Shown in pieces: positions 14,774 through 24,700 of a DNA stretch of 64,000 bases. The stretch comes from Anaerolineae bacterium. GTDB lineage: Bacteria; Chloroflexota; Anaerolineae; Promineifilales; Promineifilaceae. The stretch lies in the NCBI GenBank assembly GCA_023382655.1, contig JAHDWK010000034.1:1-64000 (forward strand). Direction: 5' to 3'. The translations under genes and the position numbers were made by a program. Position 1 is the first letter of the stretch. Every line of letters begins with the position of its first letter. The notes beneath the pieces were generated by a model, which saw nothing but the letters and a program-made list of their open reading frames with translations, did not search any database and was not told where the DNA came from.

Positions 14774-16432
14774 ATGCGAAAGAAACGAACATGGATGCTG
14801 ATTGGGGTAGGGGTGATTTTGATTCTCTGTGTGGCGGGGGGGCTGTTTGTGCGCAACCAAATGCGTACCGTCCAGGCACAATTGACCGGGACGGGTGAGG
14901 TGGTGACGGCGTTTGTGGGCGATTTATCGGCTGGGACGACGGCGACGGGGCAGGTGACGGCCGGGCAGACGGCGCAATTGGCGCTGCCGACGAGTGGTAC
15001 GGTGGCGGAAGTGGCGGTGCAGGTGGGGGATGTGGTGCCGGCGGGTGATATGCTGGTGCGGTTAGAAACGGCCGTACTGGAACGCGCCGTCACCGATGCG
15101 GAGCAGGCGCTCATCATTCAAGAGGCGAATCTGGCAACGTTGCAGGAACCGGCTACGGCCGTGTCCATTGCCGCCGCCGAAGCCGCCGTGGCCAGCGCCC
15201 AAGCGCAGCTTGATGACCTGTTGGCCGGCCCCACCGAGGCGGAACTTGCGGCGGCCGCCGCCGATGTGGAAGCGGCGCAGGCAGATGTGGCGGCGGCTTT
15301 CACCCGGCTGAATAATGCCCAAAACGGGGCCAGCGCGGCCGAAATTCAAGCGGCGCAACTGGCGCTGGATCAGGCGCAGACGACGGCCACGCAGGCGACC
15401 GAGCAGCACACCACCATTCTGGCGACGATTCAGGATGGCAACGCCCCGGCGGGCATGTTGGATGATGCCGAACTGGCGGCACGGGTGAATGTGTTGCAGG
15501 CTAACGCGGCGGCGGCGGCGGCTCAAGAGACGCTGAATAATTTGTTGGGCGGGAATCCGAATGATGTGGCGACGGCGCAGGCGACTCTGGCAATGGCCGT
15601 GGCCCAGCGCAATCTGGCCCAGGCGCAATATGAGCTACTGCTGGCTCCGGCGTCTGCCTCGCAAATTGCGGCGGCGGAAGCGACGTTGGCGCAGGCGCAG
15701 GCTAATCTGGCCCAACTGCAACGCGGCCCGACGGCGGCACAACTGATGGCGGCGGAAGTGCAGGTGGAGAACGCGCGCATCAATCTGGAACGCGCCCGGC
15801 TGAATCTGGAAAATGCGGTGCTGGCAGCGCCTTTCAACGGGGTGGTCACGGCCGTACACGTGCAGCCCGGTGAACTTGCCAGCGGTGTCCTGGTGGAGAT
15901 GATTGCCCGCGATGACCTGGAAGTGGTTTTGAATGTCAATGAAGTTGACTTAAGTCAGATAACACCGGGACAGGAGACGACGGTGACGTTGGAAAGCTGG
16001 CCCGACGACCCCATCCCTGGCCGTGTCAGGGCCATTGCCCCGGCAGCGGTCAGCGCCGCGGGCAGTTCGCTGGTGACGTTTCCCGTCTATATCACGTTAG
16101 CGGCGACCGAGCTGCCTATCCGCGTAGGTATGACGGCCAATGCCGCTCTGGAACTGGCGCGCCGCCAGAATGCGCTGCTGGCGCCCAATGGGGCCATCCA
16201 GGTAGACCGCAACAACGGGACCTACAGTGTCATCCTGGTGCAAACAAATGAGCAGGGACAGCCTGTGTATGAAACGGTGTCGGTGACGATTGGGCTGCGC
16301 GACGGCCGTTACACCGAAATCACCAGTGGTATCCAGGAAGGGGATCAGATCCTCATCCCTGACCCCGCAGCCACCAATCCATTTGGGCCGGATGGTGGGA
16401 ATGGGTCGGGTGGTGGGCCGTTTGGCGGCTAG
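14774..16432 (+). CDS. HlyD/RND-type adaptor of an ABC exporter (second copy)
   Basis: 552 residues, a paralogue of the preceding gene with an N-terminal signal anchor (RTWMLIGVGVILILCVAGGLFV) instead of a lipobox. The order is lipoyl half, very Ala-rich coiled coil (about 100-370), lipoyl half (APFNGVVTAVHVQPGELASG), barrel domain and a Gly-rich C-terminus. I start at the ATG at 14774 (AGGAA upstream); the longer frame from 14720 reads repeat DNA. Two tandem adaptors for a single ATPase/permease pair are unusual and may form a mixed hexamer or serve different substrates. Confidence 0.85.
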   Translation: MRKKRTWMLIGVGVILILCVAGGLFVRNQMRTVQAQLTGTGEVVTAFVGDLSAGTTATGQVTAGQTAQLALPTSGTVAEVAVQVGDVVPAGDMLVRLETAVLERAVTDAEQALIIQEANLATLQEPATAVSIAAAEAAVASAQAQLDDLLAGPTEAELAAAAADVEAAQADVAAAFTRLNNAQNGASAAEIQAAQLALDQAQTTATQATEQHTTILATIQDGNAPAGMLDDAELAARVNVLQANAAAAAAQETLNNLLGGNPNDVATAQATLAMAVAQRNLAQAQYELLLAPASASQIAAAEATLAQAQANLAQLQRGPTAAQLMAAEVQVENARINLERARLNLENAVLAAPFNGVVTAVHVQPGELASGVLVEMIARDDLEVVLNVNEVDLSQITPGQETTVTLESWPDDPIPGRVRAIAPAAVSAAGSSLVTFPVYITLAATELPIRVGMTANAALELARRQNALLAPNGAIQVDRNNGTYSVILVQTNEQGQPVYETVSVTIGLRDGRYTEITSGIQEGDQILIPDPAATNPFGPDGGNGSGGGPFGG

Positions 16433-16491
16433 TGGCCCGATTTTTCAAATCGGGTGGCGATTGGGAAAATCACCCTACACAGGAGTTCAAC

Positions 16492-17163
16492 ATGATACAA
16501 ATGAAAAACATTACCAAAACCTACCAGATGGGCACACAAGCGGTACATGCCCTACGCGGGGTTGATTTGCAGGTGGGAAAAGGGGAGTTTGTCGCCATCA
16601 TGGGGCCATCCGGCTCCGGCAAGAGTACCCTGATGAACGTCATCGGCTGCCTGGACGCCCCCACCAGCGGCACATACATTCTGGATGACGTGGATGTCAG
16701 CCAGATGAGCGACAGCCAGCAAGCGCGGGTACGTAATAAGCGCATTGGTTTTGTCTTCCAGCAATTTAATCTGCTACCACGCACCACCGCCTTGAAACAG
16801 GTAGCGTTACCGCTGATGTATGGTGGTCTGAGCCGGTCAGAACGGCTGAAACGGGCCAAAGAAGCGTTGGCCGCGGTGGGTCTGGGTGACCGTATGGACC
16901 ACAAGCCTGACGAATTATCCGGTGGGCAGCAGCAGCGCGTGGCGATTGCCCGCGCCCTGGCGACTGATCCCAGTATCATCCTGGCCGATGAACCAACCGG
17001 CGCGTTGGATACGACTACCGGAGAGGAAATTTTGGGGATTTTCAAACAATTGAACAGCCAGGGGATTACCGTCGTCGTCATCACCCATGATCCAGAAGTA
17101 GCGGCCGTAGCGCAACGCACCATCTGGATTCGGGATGGGGTGATTCAGGAGCATCATGCATAA
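16492..17163 (+). CDS. MacB/LolD-type ABC transporter ATP-binding protein
   Basis: 223 residues. Walker A GPSGSGKST, signature LSGGQQQRVAIARALA, Walker B IILADEPTGALD, Q-loop FQQFNLLP and H-loop THD are all present. Similarity is to MacB-type ATPases that drive mechanotransmission rather than transport through the membrane. AGGAG at 16481-16485 fixes the ATG at 16492; the frame extends upstream to 16432 without support. It acts with the permease at 17236 and the two adaptors upstream. Confidence 0.93.
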   Translation: MIQMKNITKTYQMGTQAVHALRGVDLQVGKGEFVAIMGPSGSGKSTLMNVIGCLDAPTSGTYILDDVDVSQMSDSQQARVRNKRIGFVFQQFNLLPRTTALKQVALPLMYGGLSRSERLKRAKEALAAVGLGDRMDHKPDELSGGQQQRVAIARALATDPSIILADEPTGALDTTTGEEILGIFKQLNSQGITVVVITHDPEVAAVAQRTIWIRDGVIQEHHA

Positions 17164-17235
17164 GCAATCGCTGTGGCCGGTTTCAGACCGAGCCACACCG
17201 GGCACGGTCTGGAGACCGGCCCAAGCCGAGGTACG

Positions 17236-18453
17236 ATGAACATTTGGGAAAGTTTTTTAACGGCGATGGATAGTTTACGGGCCAACAAGTTGCGCTCGGT
17301 TTTGACGATGTTGGGCGTGATTATTGGGGTGGCGGCGGTGATTGCCCTGCTGGCTATTGGCAATGGGGTGACGGCGTCGGTGACCGGCGAGATTCAGGCC
17401 ATTGGTACGAATCTGCTCAGCATCAGCACCAATTTTGATAACAGCGATGGCTACCAGACGCTCAGTACTCGCGATGTGGCGGCGCTGTCTGATCCGCTGA
17501 ATGTCACGGCCGTGAGTGAGGTATCGGCCGTTGTTGGCGGGACGCAGGAAGTGATTGCCGGCAGTGAATCGCTGCGTACGGCCGTGTCTGGGGTGACGCC
17601 CAATTACTTTGCAGTCAACAACCGAAATGAATTTGAAAGCGGCGATGGCCTGACAGCCACCGATGAGGAGACGCGGGCGCGGGTGGCTGTGTTGGGCGCA
17701 GATGCAGCCGAGACTCTCTTCCCCAACGCCTTTCCCATTGGCCAGGCGGTGCGCATCAACGGCGTCAGTTATGAAGTGGTTGGCGTGTTAACCGCTTCTG
17801 GCAGTAATTTTGGCAGTGGCGATAGTGATGTGTACATTCCCTTGAGTACGGCGCAGGCGCGCCTGTATACCGACCGCACCCGCAGCGGTGAGCGGGTGGT
17901 TAACCAGATCATCGCCCAGGCGGCCAGTGAAACGCAAACAGATGCGGCGATTGCCCAGATCACGGAAACATTGCGCCGGGAGCATGGCATTGTCTACGCC
18001 GCCGATGATGATTTCCAGATTTTTAGCCAGGCTGATCTATTGGAAACATTCAACACGATCACGGCCACGCTGACTGCTTTCCTGGGGTCAATTGCCGGGA
18101 TTTCGCTGTTAGTGGGCGGGATTGGTATTATGAACATTATGCTGGTGAGTGTGACGGAACGGACGCGAGAGATTGGCATTCGCAAAGCAGTGGGGGCGTT
18201 GAAACGGGATATTCTGGCGCAGTTTTTGTTAGAGTCTATGGTGTTGAGTGTATTGGGTGGACTGCTCGGCATTGCGCTGGGCTGGAGCATTGCCCAGATT
18301 GCCAGTCTGGCGCTGGATGTGACGACAGTGGTAGATGTGGGTACCATATTATTGTCAACGGGTTTTGCGGCGGTGGTGGGACTGGTTTTTGGCATTTACC
18401 CGGCCTGGCGGGCCGCCGGACTGCGGCCAATTGAGGCGCTGCGGTATGAGTAG
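17236..18453 (+). CDS. MacB-like ABC transporter permease
   Basis: 405 residues with the MacB layout: one N-terminal membrane segment (LRSVLTMLGVIIGVAAVIALLAIGNG), an extracytoplasmic MacB-PCD domain of about 230 residues, and three C-terminal FtsX-type membrane segments (MNIMLVSVTERTREIGIRKAVG...). It pairs with the ATPase 72 bases upstream. The stop TAG is the first triplet of the themed repeat at 18451. Substrate unknown; macrolide, peptide or lipid export are possibilities. Confidence 0.9.
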   Translation: MNIWESFLTAMDSLRANKLRSVLTMLGVIIGVAAVIALLAIGNGVTASVTGEIQAIGTNLLSISTNFDNSDGYQTLSTRDVAALSDPLNVTAVSEVSAVVGGTQEVIAGSESLRTAVSGVTPNYFAVNNRNEFESGDGLTATDEETRARVAVLGADAAETLFPNAFPIGQAVRINGVSYEVVGVLTASGSNFGSGDSDVYIPLSTAQARLYTDRTRSGERVVNQIIAQAASETQTDAAIAQITETLRREHGIVYAADDDFQIFSQADLLETFNTITATLTAFLGSIAGISLLVGGIGIMNIMLVSVTERTREIGIRKAVGALKRDILAQFLLESMVLSVLGGLLGIALGWSIAQIASLALDVTTVVDVGTILLSTGFAAVVGLVFGIYPAWRAAGLRPIEALRYE

Positions 18454-18517
18454 GACGTGATGCGTGATGCGTGACCCGTGACCTCTCACGCATCACGCAT
18501 CACGTATCACGTATCAC
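18451..18517. repeat. Themed dyad repeat (TCACGCA type) starting at a stop codon
   Basis: TAGGACGTGATGCGTGATGC is followed by the complementary CTCACGCATCACGCATCACG and two TATCACG units. The TAG terminates the permease gene. It is highly similar to 14693-14760 and 32124-32182. Confidence 0.8.
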
Positions 18518-18538
18518 TTTTTGGCGGAGTGTTAGCAG

Positions 18539-19246
18539 GTGAGACAGCGAATCCTAGTGGTGGATGATGATCGGGAAGTGGTGCGGCTGCTGCGGGCTTA
18601 CCTGGAGCAGGCGGGTTATGAGGTGTTGGTGGCCTATGATGGCGAGTCGGCACTGCACAACCTGCGCCGGGAACGGCCGGATTTGCTGCTGCTGGACTTG
18701 ATGCTGCCCGACCGGGATGGGTATGAGATTACCCGGATTGTGCGTGCCGATCCTTCTCTGGCGGTGCTGCCCATCATCATGCTCACGGCGCGGGTGGATG
18801 ACACCGACAAGATCGTAGGGCTGGAGATGGGGGCGGATGATTACGTCACCAAGCCATATAACCCGCGTGAGGTGGTGGCCCGGGTGCGCGCCCGGCTGCG
18901 CAAGCCGGAGGTGTTACGGCCGCAACTCCTCCAGGTGGGTGCGCTGCAAATGGACATTGGGCGGCGCGAGGTGACGGTGAGTGGCGAAGCGGTCAGCCTG
19001 ACGGTGACGGAGTTTGATCTGCTGCGGGTGTTGATGGAGCAGGCAGGCTATGTTTTTACGCGCAGTGAATTGATTGCCAGGGGGTTGGGTGCGGATTATG
19101 AGGGGTTGGATCGTACATTGGACAGCCATATCCGCAACCTGCGCCAGAAGATTGAACCAAATCCTAAACAGCCCGTCTTTATCCAGACGGTGCATGGGGT
19201 AGGATACCGGTTGGTGCATGATGAATCGTCTCTGGGTTCGTTTTAG
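18539..19246 (+). CDS. OmpR/PhoB-family response regulator
   Basis: 235 residues from a GTG start, with GGAG about ten bases upstream. The receiver domain shows the acidic pair VVDDD, phospho-acceptor Asp in LLLLDLMLPDRDG, Thr in MLTAR and Lys in YVTKPYNPREVVAR. The C-terminal winged helix follows (REVTVSGEAVSLTVTEFDLLRVL...RTLDSHIRNLRQKIE...VHGVGYRL). The kinase gene overlaps its end by about 29 bases. Position behind the exporter genes suggests it controls this operon. Confidence 0.95.
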   Translation: MRQRILVVDDDREVVRLLRAYLEQAGYEVLVAYDGESALHNLRRERPDLLLLDLMLPDRDGYEITRIVRADPSLAVLPIIMLTARVDDTDKIVGLEMGADDYVTKPYNPREVVARVRARLRKPEVLRPQLLQVGALQMDIGRREVTVSGEAVSLTVTEFDLLRVLMEQAGYVFTRSELIARGLGADYEGLDRTLDSHIRNLRQKIEPNPKQPVFIQTVHGVGYRLVHDESSLGSF

Positions 19247-20321
19247 TTTGATTATTTTGGGGGTGATCTTGTTTGTGATCATGGCCCCCTTTTTGTTTCG
19301 GGGTCTGATATTTTCGTTTTTAGGGCCGGAACTAAACGAGACCGAACGCTTTTTCCCGGAAGTGATGGCATCGCTGCCGCCGGAGACGGCCGAACGCATC
19401 ATGCAGTTTTTTCTGGCAGATTTGATCGCCAGCCTGACGGCGTATGTAGTGGTGAGCGCGGCGGCGGCGCTGCTGGTGGGGGCCTGGGTAGGGCGGACGT
19501 TGACACGGCCGTTGCAGCAGCTGGAAACGGCGGCCAACGCCATCAAAGCAGGTGACTTGAACCAACAGGTGCCGGCTCAGGGCAGCCGAGAGATGGTGGC
19601 GATGGCTACGGCCTTCAACGAAATGGCCGCCCAACTGAGCCAGGCGGAAACATTGCGCAAAAATCTACTGGCGGACGTGGCCCATGAATTACGCCATCCC
19701 ATTCACATCTTGCAGGGCAACCTGCAAGCGATCCTGGATGATGTGTACCCCCTTTCCAAAGAGGAGATTGCCCGGCTGGCGAGCCAGACACACTATCTGA
19801 CGCGGCTGGTGCAGGATTTACATGACCTGGCACAGGCAGAGGCGCACCAGCTTCCTTTGCAACGGCAGGCGATGGAAGTGGCGGATGTAGTCAAGGAGGC
19901 GGTAGCCACGTATCAACCGTTGGCGCACGGCCGTGACATTGACCTGCATGTGGAACTGTTAGGCGCCATTCCGGTCATTCAGGGCGACCCGGCGCGGCTG
20001 CGTCAGGTGATGTTGAACTTGCTGGATAATGCGCTGCGGCACACGCCGGATGGGGGCCGGGTGGTAGTGACGGTGCAAAAAGAGGATGGGCACCTGGCAG
20101 TGCAGGTGCAGGACAACGGCCGTGGCCTGAGCGCCGAACAGTTGCCCTATGTCTTTGACCGCTTCTACAAAACCGACCGGGGCCGCGACCAGAGCGGCGC
20201 TGGCTTGGGGTTAGCCATTGCCAAAGCGGTGGTGGAAGCACATGAGGGGCAGATCACGGCCGTGAGCGCCGGGCCAGGGCAGGGTAGCGCGTTTAGCTTT
20301 GCATTGCCCATTCGTGCCTGA
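19218..20321 (+). CDS. Sensor histidine kinase
   Basis: 367 residues, translationally coupled to the response regulator by overlap (ATGATG at 19218-19223). Two membrane segments frame a short extracytoplasmic loop of about 60 residues; a HAMP domain (RTLTRPLQQLETAANAIKAG), HisKA with phospho-His in LLADVAHELRHPIH and HATPase_c (NLLDNALRHTPDGG, DNGRGL, GAGLGLAIAKAVVEAH) follow. The very small sensor loop is like that of kinases that sense envelope stress or work together with an ABC permease. Confidence 0.95.
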   Translation: MMNRLWVRFSLIILGVILFVIMAPFLFRGLIFSFLGPELNETERFFPEVMASLPPETAERIMQFFLADLIASLTAYVVVSAAAALLVGAWVGRTLTRPLQQLETAANAIKAGDLNQQVPAQGSREMVAMATAFNEMAAQLSQAETLRKNLLADVAHELRHPIHILQGNLQAILDDVYPLSKEEIARLASQTHYLTRLVQDLHDLAQAEAHQLPLQRQAMEVADVVKEAVATYQPLAHGRDIDLHVELLGAIPVIQGDPARLRQVMLNLLDNALRHTPDGGRVVVTVQKEDGHLAVQVQDNGRGLSAEQLPYVFDRFYKTDRGRDQSGAGLGLAIAKAVVEAHEGQITAVSAGPGQGSAFSFALPIRA

Positions 20322-20345
20322 CAGGGTGACAAGGTGACAAAAGGC

Positions 20346-21701
20346 TCATGGGATTTTGTTATCCGTGAATAAATTCTGCTTCGCCCTCTTGAACTGCCGT
20401 TCCTGCCGCCAGATAATGCTGAAGTTGATTGCCGCCCAGACTAACAACAGCCAGAGCCGCCCAACTAACAGGTCAAACATAGCATCGAGCACGGCCGTGC
20501 CAAACAACCAAAGCGACGCCAGACGAGAGAACGGCAAGGTGATAGTGCCATCGGTTTCGTTGACGGCCGCATGCAACCGTTCCACAAAATCCTCCCCATG
20601 CTTGTCCAGCGCCCCCTTTAACTGAAAAACGACCACTTCTGATACACCTAACGCCCGGCTCAGCCGGGCATTAGCCACTGCATCTTCAAATGTCAGCACC
20701 GGTTCCCAGGGAAAACCCCCGCCCGCAATGCCAATAAAGTGAATGGGGGACTGCTCGGGGTAAAGTCGCTCCATGCCCCAGATAATCCGCGCCAACAGAT
20801 AAGGACGCCACGAGGCAGGATAGTATGAAGTGTAATTCATCACACTGACAAAGCCCCAGTTGCCCGGTGGGTCAACGGCCGTCTGGTAAAAAGCTGCCAG
20901 GTCACTGTCCCCATCTAGCTGGTCGGCAAACAGCGGCCAACTGGCCGTCACCCCTAGTGGCATACGTGGGTTGACCGCATGGAATTCTTGGAGAAATGCC
21001 TCCATTTCATCACTGGCTATTTGTAGGGCAGCCGCTGTTGTGGTGGGAAAGGCATAACGCGCCTCTCGTGGTGATTCGGCGTCGCCGATCACGCCGCACA
21101 CATTTGGCAACTGGGCTGATTGCACAAACATGGCCGTGGCCGCCACACTTTCCAGCCATTCCCTATACACCGGCAGTGACAGAAAATCGGAAGCCGGAAC
21201 AAACAGCACCACCGGAATCTGGTGTGCCGCCAACTGATTCAGTAGAGAGATCAAATAATCCTGGTTCTCATGTGTCAGGGGCAACGATACGTGAATAATC
21301 AAAGTGGATTGTGCATCTGTCAGGTCGTTTAGCAATCCTTCTGATAGTTGTTCGATACGACCAGGAAACCAAAAAGAGAGGGATAACGATGGCGCATCCT
21401 CCAGAGACAATGTTTGGGTGGGCGTCAGGCTATTGTAACCAATTACCAACCAGACCAGGAGAACGATATAAACCAGTTTTAGGTATCTACTTCGGGAAAA
21501 ACGCAGGCAATACGGCAAAAGTAACAACACGAGAAACAAGAGTAAAGGAACATACCACAACCAATCAAATAGTGGTGCTCCCATTTGTATCGTTGCCCAA
21601 AGAGCATATCCCCCCACATAACTAATCCCGCCCACTAACAAAAACGCCAGCCACCGCCCCCCAAACGCTACTGCTTTCACCTCCCTCACCTCCTCACGCA
21701 T
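20346..21701 (-). CDS. Membrane protein with extracytoplasmic TIM-barrel-like domain, unknown function
   Basis: 451 residues. Three N-terminal membrane segments (residues about 15-95), a soluble region of about 290 residues and a last membrane segment (LWLLLVWAAINFSIIWR) with a basic cytoplasmic tail. The soluble part alternates strands and helices and contains GVIGDAESP, SVMNYTSYYP and FIGIAGGGFPWEPVLTF, reminiscent of a glycoside-hydrolase TIM barrel (GH18-like), but no catalytic DxxDxDxE is seen. The start lies eight bases after the stop of the giant STAND gene, so the two are an operon and probably work together. Family not recognised. Confidence 0.6.
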   Translation of the reverse strand: MREEVREVKAVAFGGRWLAFLLVGGISYVGGYALWATIQMGAPLFDWLWYVPLLLFLVLLLLPYCLRFSRSRYLKLVYIVLLVWLVIGYNSLTPTQTLSLEDAPSLSLSFWFPGRIEQLSEGLLNDLTDAQSTLIIHVSLPLTHENQDYLISLLNQLAAHQIPVVLFVPASDFLSLPVYREWLESVAATAMFVQSAQLPNVCGVIGDAESPREARYAFPTTTAAALQIASDEMEAFLQEFHAVNPRMPLGVTASWPLFADQLDGDSDLAAFYQTAVDPPGNWGFVSVMNYTSYYPASWRPYLLARIIWGMERLYPEQSPIHFIGIAGGGFPWEPVLTFEDAVANARLSRALGVSEVVVFQLKGALDKHGEDFVERLHAAVNETDGTITLPFSRLASLWLFGTAVLDAMFDLLVGRLWLLLVWAAINFSIIWRQERQFKRAKQNLFTDNKIP

Positions 21702-21709
21702 TCACCCCA

Positions 21710-24700
21710 TCACTCCTTCACCGCTTTTACCCGTTGCTGCCCGTTTTGGGCCGTGCCATTGGCCGGGGCGGGTTGGGTGTGTAGCTTGCTCAGGCTCTTT
21801 TGCCGGGCCACCCAGAGGCCGACCAGCCCCAGGCGCAGTTCATATTGCACCGTCGCCCCCTCGCGCACTTCGCGCATGATTTCGCGGGCGACCAGGGTGT
21901 TGAGCGCGGCCGTGACTTCGGCCGGTTGCAGGTGAATGCCATATGGTTCCAGGAATTGCCCAAATTCTTGGGGGTGGAAGGGGTGCGGGCGTTCGGGCAT
22001 GTGGGCCACGGCCGTCAAAATCGCCCGTTCTGTGTAAGATGATCGCTGCCACAAATAGGCAAAATGCACCTCACCCAACGTCAACATCTCGTCCAGTGCC
22101 GTGTTCACGTCGGAAATGGTCACATACCCTTTGCGCTGGTTGTTGGCTTGCTGCACCAGTGTGTAACAGACCAACTGCAAAAAGTAAGGATGCCCGGCGG
22201 TGACGCGCAAAATTTTGTCCAGCGCCAGGTCATCATACACCAGGTGGGGAGTGACCGGCTCCGCAATCAACCGGGTGGCGCTTTCTTCGCGCAGGTAAGT
22301 GATGCGCTGGTAGAGGGCAATGTTGAACAGAACTGACCAGTAATCGGCGCTCATCTCTTCCAGGTGACGTGTGCCCACAAAGACGAAGCTCAGCCCTTCG
22401 CTGTGCTGCATCAGGTGGCGCAGGAAGTTAAAGAAGGTGGGTGGTAAAATGCCATCATCTACCAGATGTTCAAAGACTTCAAATTCATCAAACACCAGTA
22501 GCAGGGTGGATTCGGACGGCAGCAGGTGACGGGCGGCGGGCAGAAAATGGCGCTGCAACAGGCCGGCGGGGTCTATTTCCCAGGCGTTTAGGTCCGGCAC
22601 GACCAGATCAATGTCCCGTGCCGCCAGGGTATCGGCGATGAGCCAGGCCAGATCGTGGAAAAGGGCGGCCATGCCGGGCACAACCCCCAACGATTGGCAG
22701 TCAATGTAGACCGGAATGAGATGCGGCGGCAGGTGTTGTTGTAAATTGAGCAGGGCGCTGGTTTTGCCGGTGCGCCGCTGACCGATGAGGATAAGGACAT
22801 TGCGCTGCGACCAGCCGCCGGCATTTTCGGCAATAAAGTCGAAGAGCCATTCACGGCCGTAAAAAACCCCACTGTTTTGACGCAGGGGCGTGCCTGGCCG
22901 GTAAGGGTTGGGAATTGGCGTAAATTCATGGGAAGGCGTCAAAATGGATACCCGGTCGCCAAAGGCTACCAGCCGATCATTCTGGTGGCGGTCGTCAAAC
23001 GTCACCGTTAACTCCACCCGAAAACGGTCAATCACCTGTGGCCGAATGTCAAAAGCGACCATGCGCGTTTGTCCGGGCGGCAGAAAGGGAATGGTCTGGG
23101 GCATACCGGTATAGGTGTAGGCGGGGTCGTCTTGAAGGACAGCAATGATATGCTCGGCGGGGGCACGGCCGTGATTGGCAATCTCAAACGTCAACTGGCT
23201 GGCGACCTGGGGCACAATGCGCCGTGTTTTGAGCCGGACCACCAGTTCGGCGCGCCCCTCCAACTCCTCCATCATGGCCGTCACCAACCCGGCCCACCGT
23301 TCGGCCAGCGTTAGCGCCAGCGACTTTTCCAGGGCAGTGTCATAATCGCGTAAGTCCTGGCGCACGGCCGTGAGCTGCTGCGCGGCCTCGTGCAAATAGA
23401 CCAATCGGTCATCAGGGCGTTCCACCCGTTCGCTGTCTCGAATCGTTGTCAGCGCCGGTAACAGGGCATGCAAAGAGGGCGACCAGTAACCCCAATCGTC
23501 CAGCGAGCCCAGCAATTTATGCAATTGCGGCCACTCCAGGCTCAGTTCCGTCAACGTGGGTGCGGCCAGCAGTTCCGCGCCAGACTGAAACAGTACCTGC
23601 CAGCGATCCCACGCCTGCCAGCGCGGCTCCATAGGCGCTGCTTTGGTCAACGTCCCCAAAATAAGCGGCAGTCCGGCCTGAGGCCGGTCGGCCAGCAAAA
23701 AGAGACCATCGGCCAGGCCGCTTATCAGTTCATCATTCCGCTGCCGCGCCAGACCGGAAAGCGCCAACAGAAAATCAGGCGAGCCGCCCGTGCTGATATA
23801 CCGGTTTTCCAACCGCACCAATGTTTCGGCCGGCCATTGCTTGAGCCGCCAGTAAAAGCGGCGCGTGCGCATGGCCGGTGATTGCACCTGCCGCCAGACC
23901 ACCAGCGCGGCCACACCCAAAAAAAGGGTCGCCAGCAGCGAAACGGTGGTGAAATTGGGGGACGGCAGCAGTGCGGCCACAGGTAGCGGCCCGGCGCGGG
24001 GGTAAATGAAGCCGGCGTGGGATTCGTCGTTGTAATAAATGCGATAACGGACGCCATCGGGAAAGACGGGTGGGTTAACCACATTCCACATCACCGGGCC
24101 GTTCCCATTGTTTAGCACCGTTTCCCGGTGGGCAATCCATTCGCCTGTTTCTGGCTCTTGCAGATCGAGCCGCAGCCGCACGGCGTCATTTTCAATGTCC
24201 ATCACCGACACGCTGAAACTATATTGCCCGGGAGTGACTTCTGTGGCCGGATTGGTGAGCAGGGGGGGGCGGTTTTCCTGGGTATTGAACAACTGTACTT
24301 CGCCATTTTCGGTGACAACCAGCAGGTCGGCGCGATTTTCCTGGCCACGCCGCAGAGCGGTGAGGGCAAATACGCCACTGGTCAGGTTGAGTTCATCCAG
24401 AAATTGTGGTTTGGGCGAGATGTAGGTGAAAAGACGGACACGGCCGTCTGCATCCCCCACGGCAAACTCAGCCAACCGATTGCCATCCAGGTCGCCCCAA
24501 TAGAGCACAGTGAGGCGGCCCAGGCCACTTAAGTCCCAGGTGATGGTGGGTTTGTTATCCTGCACGGTGAGGTATAGCAGTTCGTTTTTGTCGGTGGAAA
24601 TAAGAAAGGATTCAGCCGTATTCCGGGTGAAGGCTTCTTGCGCCAAATCATCGGCGGGAATGGCTGCCAGCGGACGGCCGTCCAGCGGCAGCGGCCAGGG

